A DNA stretch of 64,000 bases from Malaciobacter marinus. Lineage in GTDB: Bacteria; Campylobacterota; Campylobacteria; Campylobacterales; Arcobacteraceae. Location of the stretch: positions 2,728,001 through 2,792,000 of the forward strand of contig NZ_CP032101.1 in the NCBI RefSeq assembly GCF_003544855.1. The letters are read 5' to 3'. Both the position numbers and the translations under genes were made by a program. This document shows positions 9,368 through 15,125 of this stretch, piece by piece. Below the pieces are notes generated by a model that did not search any database, was not told the origin of the DNA, and was given only the letters and a program-made list of their open reading frames with translations. The first letter of the stretch is position 1, and each line of letters begins with the position of its first letter.

Positions 9368-9568
9368 ATGCAATCAACAAATTCAATACCAGAAAACATT
9401 TTAAAGATCCAAAAGAAGTTATGTACTTTTGATAAAGGTTCAAGAAACTATAAAAAGTATAGCAAGATATTACAAAAGCATATTAAAAAAAATAATATGA
9501 AAAAAAGAGTTAATAGTAATATCAAAACAATAGAGGCTATTGCAAAAATTAGTAGTCAAAAAAATTAA
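9368..9568 (+). CDS. Small basic protein of 66 residues embedded in the flagellin array
   Basis: I do not recognise this protein. It reads MQSTNSIPENILKIQKKLCT... and is rich in Lys and Arg, with no membrane segment or signal peptide; the body is predicted helical. Support for a real gene comes from a strong ribosome site (AAAAGGAG, 8 bases before the ATG), a flagellin-type promoter 32 bases upstream of the start, and an uninterrupted frame. It ends 7 bases before the flagellin 2 leader, so both should be on one transcript. Its position between a flagellin promoter and a flagellin leader suggests expression together with flagellin, perhaps as a regulator or export-related factor, but that is inference. 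It has no counterpart in the other intergenic regions of the array. Confidence 0.65.
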   Translation: MQSTNSIPENILKIQKKLCTFDKGSRNYKKYSKILQKHIKKNNMKKRVNSNIKTIEAIAKISSQKN

Positions 9569-9575
9569 TAAAATG

Positions 9576-9684
9576 TATAGGTATCAATGGATGCCAAAGA
9601 GTTAGACTCTATGCTTGGTAAAACAAGAAGTTCTATAGGCACCCAAATACTGGGGTAAATCTTTTTATCATATAAAGGATTTAT
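9576..9684 (+). ncRNA. Structured flagellin leader RNA, copy 1 (type A)
   Basis: Proposed fold: closing stem TATAG 9576-9580 with CTATA 9633-9637. It encloses hairpin 1 (GGTATC 9580-9585 / GATGCC 9590-9595, loop AATG), hairpin 2 (AGAGT 9598-9602 / ACTCT 9606-9610) and hairpin 3 (CTTG 9614-9617 / CAAG 9624-9627). Base G9580 is claimed by both the closing stem and hairpin 1, so one of them is shorter. Hairpin 4 is CCCA 9642-9645 / TGGG 9651-9654. A 9-bp hairpin, AAATCTTTT 9657-9665 with AAAGGATTT 9674-9682, covers the Shine-Dalgarno AAAGGA of flagellin 2. ANGGA motifs, the type bound by CsrA, occur at 9587-9591 and 9675-9679. The same element precedes five flagellin genes. Confidence 0.65.
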
Positions 9685-9685
9685 T

Positions 9686-10534
9686 ATGAGAATAAATACA
9701 AATGCAGCTTCACTTGTAGCACAAGAAGCAGCAACAAACACAAATAAAAATTTAAGTTCTTCATTAGAAAAATTAAGTACTGGTCTTAGAATCAATAAAG
9801 CAAGTGATGATGCTTCTGGTTTAGCAATTGCTGATAAACTAAGAACACAAGCAAGCTCAATTGGTCAATCAATCTCAAATGGTAATTCAGCAGTTTCTTT
9901 AACACAAATCGCTGATAAAGCTATGGCTGAGCAATCAAATATTTTAGATATCATCAAAACAAAACTTGTTCAAGCTGCAACTGATACAACATCAGATGAT
10001 GGTAGAACAGCAATTGGAAAAGATGTTACTAAATTATTAGATCAGTTAGATAATATTGCTAAACAAACTAATTATAATGGTACAACACTATTACAAGGTG
10101 CAACATCTGCTTCAGCAGCAGCACAATTAACATTCCAAATGGGTGAAAAAGCTGCTGATACTATTGCTACAACAGCTGGTGTTAGAGCAAATGTATCAGG
10201 TTTAGTTTTATCTGATGTTAAATCTTCTGCTGGTGCTGGATTTAGTTCTGCATTAGGAGCTAGAAACTTATTGGATGATATTGATACAGCTATTAACACG
10301 CTAAATGGATGGAGAGCAGACTTCGGTTCTACTCAAAATCAATTAGAATCAGCTATTAGAAACCAAATGACTCAGCAAACAAATATTAAAGCTGCTGAAT
10401 CAGTAATTAGAGATGTGGATTATGCACAAGAAAGTTCTAACTTTAACAAACAAAATATTATTGCACAAGCTGGTACTTATGCTATGAGTCAAGCTAATGC
10501 AATTCAACAAAACGTTACTAGATTATTACAATAA
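9686..10534 (+). CDS. fla: Flagellin 2 of 6
   Basis: Short flagellin of 282 residues with intact D0/D1 ends and a reduced centre. The N-terminal half is nearly identical to flagellins 3 and 4 (MRINTNAASLVAQEAATNTN). The centre (GATSASAAAQLTF, VLSDVKSSAGAGFSSALGARN) is its own type. The centre is rich in Ser and Thr, the kind of residue that carries nonulosonic acid in related bacteria, and the Maf transferase is encoded at the end of the array. Translation starts behind AAAGGA, which lies inside the leader's last hairpin. It is cotranscribed with the small gene upstream. Confidence 0.97.
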   Translation: MRINTNAASLVAQEAATNTNKNLSSSLEKLSTGLRINKASDDASGLAIADKLRTQASSIGQSISNGNSAVSLTQIADKAMAEQSNILDIIKTKLVQAATDTTSDDGRTAIGKDVTKLLDQLDNIAKQTNYNGTTLLQGATSASAAAQLTFQMGEKAADTIATTAGVRANVSGLVLSDVKSSAGAGFSSALGARNLLDDIDTAINTLNGWRADFGSTQNQLESAIRNQMTQQTNIKAAESVIRDVDYAQESSNFNKQNIIAQAGTYAMSQANAIQQNVTRLLQ

Positions 10535-10598
10535 TCGGTGAAGTTGCAAAGCAACGAGTGATGTTTCTGTGAAAACGTTACTAGATTATTACAATAAT
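10509..10598 (+). repeat. Duplicated flagellin 3' end flanking a 36-base insert (after flagellin 2)
   Basis: The last 26 coding bases of flagellin 2 plus one more (10509-10535) recur without change at 10572-10598. Between the copies lies a short segment containing GTTGCAAAGCAAC, which can form a 5-bp hairpin. The same arrangement follows flagellin 3 but not flagellin 4, 5 or 6. It looks like a scar of duplication or of a small element's insertion. Confidence 0.8.
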
Positions 10599-10610
10599 TA
10601 GTAGCATTAT

Positions 10611-10633
10611 AATCAAGAGGTATACTCTTGGTT
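10611..10633 (+). terminator. Hairpin after flagellin 2, probable terminator
   Basis: The 9-bp stem AATCAAGAG/CTCTTGGTT has a GTATA loop and lies between flagellin 2 and the flagellin 3 promoter. The following bases (ATTTAG) are only moderately T-rich, so termination may be weak. Confidence 0.5.
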
Positions 10634-10650
10634 ATTTAGAATAAACATCT

Positions 10651-10698
10651 ATTCTTAAAATCGATTTAAACTAATTTTAAGAATTGGTGTGTCATAAT
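10651..10698 (+). promoter_or_regulatory. Inverted repeat and promoter of flagellin 3
   Basis: A perfect 11-bp inverted repeat, ATTCTTAAAAT 10651-10661 and ATTTTAAGAAT 10674-10684, has a 12-base spacer. It abuts the shared element ending in the extended -10 TGTCATAAT (10690-10698). The right arm lies just downstream of the expected -35 position. The predicted start of transcription falls a few bases before the leader at 10709, so the leader would be the entire 5' untranslated region. Confidence 0.6.
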
Positions 10699-10708
10699 TT
10701 TATAAATG

Positions 10709-10817
10709 TATAGGTATCAATGGATGCCAAAGAGTTAGACTCTATGCTTGGTAAAACAAGAAGTTCTATAGGCACCCAAATACTGGGGTAAATCTTTTTA
10801 TCATATAAAGGATTTAT
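10709..10817 (+). ncRNA. Structured flagellin leader RNA, copy 2 (type A)
   Basis: Identical to copy 1 throughout, shifted by 1133 bases. It therefore has the same closing stem, three enclosed hairpins, fourth hairpin and 9-bp hairpin over the Shine-Dalgarno. The identity extends into the coding start, so copies 1 and 2 are a recent duplication and give no covariation between themselves. Confidence 0.65.
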
Positions 10818-10818
10818 T

Positions 10819-11682
10819 ATGAGAATAAATACAAATGCAGCTTCACTTGTAGCACAAGAAGCAGCAACAAACACAAATAAAAATTTAAGTTCTTCATTAG
10901 AAAAATTAAGTACTGGTTTAAGAATCAATAAAGCAAGTGATGATGCGTCAGGACTTGCAATTGCTGATAAACTAAGAACTCAAGCAAGTTCAATTGGTCA
11001 ATCAATTTCAAATGGTAATTCAGCAGTTTCTTTAACACAAATCGCTGATAAAGCTATGGCTGAGCAATCTAATATTTTAGATATTGTGAAAACAAAGCTA
11101 GTTCAAGCTGCAACTGATACAACTTCGCAAGAAGGTAGAGCAGCAATTGGTAAAGATGTAAAAAAATTACTAGACCAATTAGATAATATTGCTAGTCAAA
11201 CTAACTACAATGGAACAACACTTTTACAAGCATCTGGTGCTGGTACAGGTTCAGCAACAGCACTTACATTCCAAATGGGTGAAAAAGCAGCTGATACAAT
11301 TGTAACAACAGCTGGTGTTCAAGCAAATGCTATTGGACTTGGAGTTAGTGGATTAAGATCTGCAGCTGGGGCTGGTACATCTGCTGGTGGATTTGATGCA
11401 GCTGGGGCTAGAGGTTTTATGACAACAGTTGATAGTGCTATTAACACGCTAAATGGATGGAGAGCAGACTTCGGTTCTACTCAAAACCAATTAGAATCAG
11501 CTATTAGAAACCAAATGACTCAGCAAACAAATATCAAAGCTGCTGAATCAGTTATTAGAGATGTTGATTATGCACAAGAAAGTGCTAACTTTAACAAACA
11601 AAATATTATTGCACAAGCTGGTACTTATGCTATGAGTCAAGCTAATGCAATTCAACAAAACGTTACTAGATTATTACAATAA
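10819..11682 (+). CDS. fla: Flagellin 3 of 6
   Basis: Flagellin of 287 residues. The N-terminus is the flagellin 2/4 type, but the centre is a distinct five-residue-longer version (LLQASGAGTGSATALTF, GVQANAIGLGVSGLRSAAGA, GGFDAAGARGFMTTVDSA). That centre is shared almost exactly with flagellin 6. The C-terminus is again common to copies 2-4 (ANAIQQNVTRLLQ). It starts behind the leader-embedded AAAGGA. Its own promoter-like element suggests it can be transcribed independently of flagellin 2. Confidence 0.97.
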   Translation: MRINTNAASLVAQEAATNTNKNLSSSLEKLSTGLRINKASDDASGLAIADKLRTQASSIGQSISNGNSAVSLTQIADKAMAEQSNILDIVKTKLVQAATDTTSQEGRAAIGKDVKKLLDQLDNIASQTNYNGTTLLQASGAGTGSATALTFQMGEKAADTIVTTAGVQANAIGLGVSGLRSAAGAGTSAGGFDAAGARGFMTTVDSAINTLNGWRADFGSTQNQLESAIRNQMTQQTNIKAAESVIRDVDYAQESANFNKQNIIAQAGTYAMSQANAIQQNVTRLLQ

Positions 11683-11745
11683 TCGGTGAAGTTGCAAAGC
11701 AACGAGTGATGTTTCTGTGAAAACGTTACTAGATTATTACAATAA
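11657..11745 (+). repeat. Duplicated flagellin 3' end flanking a 36-base insert (after flagellin 3)
   Basis: Second instance of the arrangement seen after flagellin 2. The gene's last 26 bases (11657-11682) recur at 11720-11745 around the same GTTGCAAAGCAAC-containing segment. The flagellin 2-3 and 3-4 intergenic regions are near copies of each other. Confidence 0.8.
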
Positions 11746-11758
11746 CTAGTAGCATTAT

Positions 11759-11781
11759 AATCAAGAGGTATACTCTTGATT
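11759..11781 (+). terminator. Hairpin after flagellin 3, probable terminator
   Basis: Stem AATCAAGAG/CTCTTGATT, 9 bp, loop GTATA. It is the copy of the hairpin after flagellin 2, with the one G-T pair replaced by a perfect T-A pair. The following T content is modest. Confidence 0.5.
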
Positions 11782-11798
11782 ATTTAGAATAAACATCT

Positions 11799-11846
11799 AT
11801 TCTTAATATTAATTTAAACTAATATTAAGAATTGGTGTGTCATAAT
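11799..11846 (+). promoter_or_regulatory. Inverted repeat and promoter of flagellin 4
   Basis: Perfect 11-bp inverted repeat ATTCTTAATAT 11799-11809 and ATATTAAGAAT 11822-11832. Compared with the flagellin 3 copy one base pair has changed in both arms, so the symmetry is preserved. It is followed by TTGGTGTGTCATAAT with the extended -10 at 11838-11846. Confidence 0.6.
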
Positions 11847-11861
11847 ATTTATGAACTTATG

Positions 11862-11970
11862 TATAGGTATCAATGGATACCGAAGAGTTAGACTCTATGC
11901 TTGGTAAAACAAGAATTGTTTATAGGCTCCCGTGTCATGGGTAAATCTTTTTATCATATAAAGGATTTAT
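11862..11970 (+). ncRNA. Structured flagellin leader RNA, copy 3 (type B)
   Basis: Same fold as copies 1 and 2 with changes that mostly keep pairing. Hairpin 1 becomes GGTATC/GATACC (a G-T pair becomes A-T). The closing stem becomes TATAG/TTATA (G-C becomes G-T). Hairpin 4 becomes CCCGT/ATGGG with a different loop. Hairpins 2 and 3 and the Shine-Dalgarno hairpin are unchanged. Confidence 0.65.
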
Positions 11971-11971
11971 T

Positions 11972-12820
11972 ATGAGAATAAATACAAATGCAGCTTCACT
12001 TGTAGCACAAGAAGCAGCAACAAACACAAATAAAAATTTAAGTTCTTCATTAGAAAAATTAAGTACTGGTCTTAGAATCAATAAAGCAAGTGATGATGCT
12101 TCTGGTTTAGCAATTGCTGATAAACTAAGAACACAAGCAAGCTCAATTGGTCAATCAATCTCAAATGGTAATTCAGCAGTTTCTTTAACACAAATCGCTG
12201 ATAAAGCTATGGCTGAGCAATCTAATATTTTAGATATTATTAAAACAAAATTAGTTCAAGCTTCGACTGACACAACATCAGATGATGGTAGAAAAGCAAT
12301 TGGAAAAGATGTTAGTAAACTATTAGATCAATTAAATAATATTGCTAGCCAAACTAATTATAATGGTACAACACTATTACAAGGTGCTTCTGGAGGTGCA
12401 GCTGCTGATCAATTAACATTCCAAATGGGTGAAAAAGCTGCTGATACTATTCAAACTAATTCAGGTGTTAGAGCAAATGTATCAGGATTAACGCTAGATG
12501 GTCTTAAAGCTTCTTCTGATGCAGGATTTGCTTCTGCTGGAAGTGCAAGAAGTTTAATGGCAACAGTTGATACAGCTATAAACACGCTAAATGGATGGAG
12601 AGCAGACTTTGGTTCTACTCAAAACCAATTAGAATCAGCTATTAGAAACCAAATGACTCAGCAAACAAATATTAAATCTGCTGAATCAGTTATTAGAGAT
12701 GTTGATTATGCACAAGAAAGTGCTAACTTTAACAAACAAAATATTATTGCGCAAGCTGGTACTTATGCTATGAGTCAAGCTAATGCAATTCAACAAAACG
12801 TTACTAGATTATTACAATAA
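11972..12820 (+). CDS. fla: Flagellin 4 of 6
   Basis: Flagellin of 282 residues with the flagellin 2/3 N-terminus. The centre (LLQGASGGAAADQLTF, SGVRANVSGLTLDGLKASSDAGFASAGSARSLM) is close to flagellin 5. The C-terminus has IKSAESVIRDVDYAQESANF and ends ANAIQQNVTRLLQ. It lacks the duplicated 3' end found after copies 2 and 3. It starts behind AAAGGA within the leader hairpin. Confidence 0.97.
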   Translation: MRINTNAASLVAQEAATNTNKNLSSSLEKLSTGLRINKASDDASGLAIADKLRTQASSIGQSISNGNSAVSLTQIADKAMAEQSNILDIIKTKLVQASTDTTSDDGRKAIGKDVSKLLDQLNNIASQTNYNGTTLLQGASGGAAADQLTFQMGEKAADTIQTNSGVRANVSGLTLDGLKASSDAGFASAGSARSLMATVDTAINTLNGWRADFGSTQNQLESAIRNQMTQQTNIKSAESVIRDVDYAQESANFNKQNIIAQAGTYAMSQANAIQQNVTRLLQ

Positions 12821-12891
12821 ATACGAATGATATATTAAAGTAATATTTTGTTGTAGTTATTTTGTATTGATTAAACTTGGGATTAAAACAA

Positions 12892-12997
12892 TATAGGGGT
12901 CAATGGATTCCGAAGAGTTAGACTCTATGCTTGGTAAAACAAGAATGTTTTAGGCTCCCGTATCATGGGTAAATCTTTTATAATAAAAAGGATTTAT
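12892..12997 (+). ncRNA. Structured flagellin leader RNA, copy 4 (type C)
   Basis: Hairpin 1 is GGGGTC/GATTCC with the same AATG loop; two base pairs differ from type B and become G-T pairs. Hairpins 2 and 3 are identical to the other copies. Hairpin 4 is CCCGT/ATGGG with loop ATC. The closing stem has one mismatch (TATAG with TTTTA). The final hairpin AAATCTTTT/AAAGGATTT over the ribosome site is kept although its loop is a different sequence, ATAATAA. Confidence 0.62.
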
Positions 12998-12998
12998 T

Positions 12999-13847
12999 AT
13001 GAGAATTAATACAAATGCAGCTTCATTGATAGCTCAAGAAGCAGCTGCAAACACAACAAAAAATGTAAGTAGTTCGTTAGAAAAACTAAGTACTGGTTTA
13101 AGAATCAATAAAGCAAGTGATGATGCTTCTGGTTTAGCAATTGCTGATAAACTAAGAACTCAAGCAAGCTCAATTGGTCAATCAATTTCAAATGGTAACT
13201 CAGCAGTTTCTTTAACACAAATTGCTGATAAAGCTATGTCAGAGCAATCTAATATTTTAGATGTTCTTAAAACAAAGTTAGTTCAAGCTTCAACTGATAC
13301 AACATCAGATGAGGGTAGAAAAGCAATTGGAAAAGATGTTAGTAAATTACTAAATCAATTAAATAATATTGCTAGTCAAACTAATTACAATGGTACAACA
13401 GTATTGCAAGGAGCAACATCTGCTTCTGCTGCAGCACAATTAACATTCCAAATGGGTGAAAAAGCTGCTGATACTATTCAAACAACAGCTGGTGTTAGAG
13501 CAAACTTAAGTGGATTATCACTTGATGGACTTAAAGCTTCTGCTGATGCAGGATTTGCTTCTGCTGGAAGTGCTAGAAGTTTAATGGCAAGTGTTGATAC
13601 AGCTATTAACACACTAAATGGATGGAGAGCAGACTTCGGTTCTACTCAAAATCAATTAGAATCAGCTATTAGAAACCAAATGACTCAGCAAACAAATATT
13701 AAAGCTGCTGAATCAGTAATTAGAGATGTGGATTATGCACAAGAAAGTTCTAACTTTAACAAACAAAATATTATTGCGCAAGCAGGTACTTATGCGATGA
13801 GTCAAGCTAATGCTTCTCAACAAAATGTACTTAGATTACTTCAGTAG
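12999..13847 (+). CDS. fla: Flagellin 5 of 6
   Basis: Flagellin of 282 residues with a second N-terminal type shared only with flagellin 6 (MRINTNAASLIAQEAAANTT, KAMSEQSNILD). Its end (ANASQQNVLRLLQ) is also shared only with copy 6. The centre (VLQGATSASAAAQLTF, RANLSGLSLDGLKASADAGFASAGSARSLMASV) is closest to flagellin 4. The 71 bases between the end of flagellin 4 and the leader hold no copy of the GAATTGGTGTG promoter element, so its start of transcription is unclear. Confidence 0.97.
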   Translation: MRINTNAASLIAQEAAANTTKNVSSSLEKLSTGLRINKASDDASGLAIADKLRTQASSIGQSISNGNSAVSLTQIADKAMSEQSNILDVLKTKLVQASTDTTSDEGRKAIGKDVSKLLNQLNNIASQTNYNGTTVLQGATSASAAAQLTFQMGEKAADTIQTTAGVRANLSGLSLDGLKASADAGFASAGSARSLMASVDTAINTLNGWRADFGSTQNQLESAIRNQMTQQTNIKAAESVIRDVDYAQESSNFNKQNIIAQAGTYAMSQANASQQNVLRLLQ

Positions 13848-13896
13848 TCTATAATATTTAGTACTGATAAAAGTTACATTAGATAATTAATAGATT

Positions 13897-13930
13897 TTTA
13901 AAGGGCTAGATTTTTCTAGTTCCCTTTAAA
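13897..13930 (+). terminator. Long hairpin after flagellin 5, probable terminator
   Basis: TTTAAAGGG 13897-13905 pairs with CCCTTTAAA 13922-13930, with a nested CTAGA/TCTAG stem inside. The same hairpin follows flagellin 6. No T-run follows, so it could also be an mRNA-stabilising 3' stem. Confidence 0.55.
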
Positions 13931-14003
13931 GCATTTATTCTTAATAATACACTATTTTTAATTTTAATATTAGGAATATATGTATGGTGTATTTTGTTGT
14001 AAG

Positions 14004-14014
14004 TGGGTCATATA
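14004..14014 (+). promoter_or_regulatory. Probable promoter of flagellin 6
   Basis: TGGGTCATATA resembles the shared GTGTGTCATAAT element and places the transcription start at about 14020, the first base of the leader's closing stem. An imperfect version of the upstream inverted repeat (ATTCTTAATA 13937-13946, TATTAGGAAT 13968-13977) lies before it. Confidence 0.4.
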
Positions 14015-14019
14015 AACAA

Positions 14020-14125
14020 TATAGGGGTCAATGGATTCCGAAGAGTTAGACTCTATGCTTGGTAAAACAAGAATGTTTTAGGCTCCCGTATCATGGGTAA
14101 ATCTTTTATAATAAAAAGGATTTAT
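14020..14125 (+). ncRNA. Structured flagellin leader RNA, copy 5 (type C)
   Basis: Identical to copy 4. The match continues from ACAATATAGG through the ribosome site and far into the coding region, so copies 4 and 5 are a recent duplication. Confidence 0.62.
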
Positions 14126-14126
14126 T

Positions 14127-14990
14127 ATGAGAATTAATACAAATGCAGCTTCATTGATAGCTCAAGAAGCAGCTGCAAACACAACAAAAAATGTAAGTAG
14201 TTCGTTAGAAAAACTAAGTACTGGTTTAAGAATCAATAAAGCAAGTGATGATGCTTCTGGTTTAGCAATTGCTGATAAACTAAGAACACAAGCAAGTTCA
14301 ATTGGTCAATCAATTTCAAATGGTAACTCAGCAGTTTCTTTAACACAAATTGCTGATAAAGCTATGTCAGAGCAATCTAATATTTTAGATATTGTGAAAA
14401 CAAAGCTAGTTCAAGCTGCAACTGATACAACTTCACAAGAAGGTAGAGCAGCAATTGGTAAAGATGTAAAAAAATTACTAGATCAGTTAGATAATATTGC
14501 TAAGCAAACTAACTACAATGGTACAACACTATTGCAAGCATCTGCTGCTGGTACAGGTTCAGCAACATCACTTACATTTCAAATGGGTGAGAAGTTAGCT
14601 GATACTATTAAAACAACAGCTGGTGTTCAAGCAAATGCTATTGGACTTGGAGTTAGTGGATTAAGATCTGCAGCTGGTGCTGGTACATCTGCTGGTGGAT
14701 TTGATGCAGCTGGGGCTAGAGGTTTTATGACAACAGTTGATAGTGCTATTAACACGCTAAATGGATGGAGAGCAGACTTCGGTTCTACTCAAAATCAATT
14801 AGAATCAGCTATTAGAAACCAAATGACTCAGCAAACAAATATTAAATCTGCTGAATCAGTTATTAGAGATGTTGACTATGCTGCTGAAAGTTCTAATTTT
14901 AATAAACAGAACATAATTGCACAAGCTGGTACTTATGCTATGAGTCAAGCTAATGCTTCTCAACAAAATGTACTTAGATTACTTCAGTAG
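14127..14990 (+). CDS. fla: Flagellin 6 of 6 (mosaic of flagellins 5 and 3)
   Basis: Flagellin of 287 residues. Leader and residues 1 to about 88 match flagellin 5 (SLIAQEAAANTT, KAMSEQSNILD). From there to about residue 205 it follows flagellin 3, with IVKTKLVQAATDTTSQEGRA, the AAGTGSAT insertion, GVQANAIGLGVSGLRSAA and GGFDAAGARGFMTTVDSA. The end returns to flagellin 5 (ANASQQNVLRLLQ), with a flagellin 4-like IKSAES between. It also has its own DVDYAAESSNF in place of DVDYAQES. This pattern is what gene conversion inside the array would produce. The downstream hairpin matches that of flagellin 5. Confidence 0.97.
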   Translation: MRINTNAASLIAQEAAANTTKNVSSSLEKLSTGLRINKASDDASGLAIADKLRTQASSIGQSISNGNSAVSLTQIADKAMSEQSNILDIVKTKLVQAATDTTSQEGRAAIGKDVKKLLDQLDNIAKQTNYNGTTLLQASAAGTGSATSLTFQMGEKLADTIKTTAGVQANAIGLGVSGLRSAAGAGTSAGGFDAAGARGFMTTVDSAINTLNGWRADFGSTQNQLESAIRNQMTQQTNIKSAESVIRDVDYAAESSNFNKQNIIAQAGTYAMSQANASQQNVLRLLQ

Positions 14991-15021
14991 TCTATAATAA
15001 AATTGTAACTTTTATCAAATT

Positions 15022-15057
15022 TTTAAAGGGCTAGATTTTATTCTAGTTCCCTTTAAA
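15022..15057 (+). terminator. Long hairpin after flagellin 6, probable terminator
   Basis: TTTAAAGGG 15022-15030 pairs with CCCTTTAAA 15049-15057, with a nested CTAGA/TCTAG stem and a longer loop than the flagellin 5 copy. It ends the flagellin array before maf. Confidence 0.55.
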
Positions 15058-15093
15058 ATAATAAGCCTAAGAATAAGTTTTGTTATTTTAATG

Positions 15094-15099
15094 TAAAAT
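15094..15099 (+). promoter_or_regulatory. Probable -10 of maf
   Basis: TAAAAT preceded directly by TG, 27 bases before the ATG at 15126. It follows a T-rich stretch. There is no recognisable -35, and no structured leader here. Confidence 0.4.
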
Positions 15100-15125
15100 T
15101 AAACTATCTTACAATAAGGCTTTAT

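Noticed and set aside
9576-9637. tRNA gene: the leader's closing stem and three arms look like a cloverleaf
   Set aside because: The stems are too short, there is no GTTCGA T-loop, the middle loop is three bases and the element is followed by a flagellin ribosome site. It is better seen as a multi-branched leader.
9565-10928. Minus-strand open frames covering the flagellin leaders and gene starts (9565-9795 and 10692-10928)
   Set aside because: They are antisense to the structured leader and the flagellin N-terminus and nearly identical only because the underlying repeat is. They have no ribosome site of their own.
9573-14125. CRISPR-like array because of regularly spaced repeats
   Set aside because: The spacing is about 1.1 kb with whole genes between the copies, and no cas genes are present.
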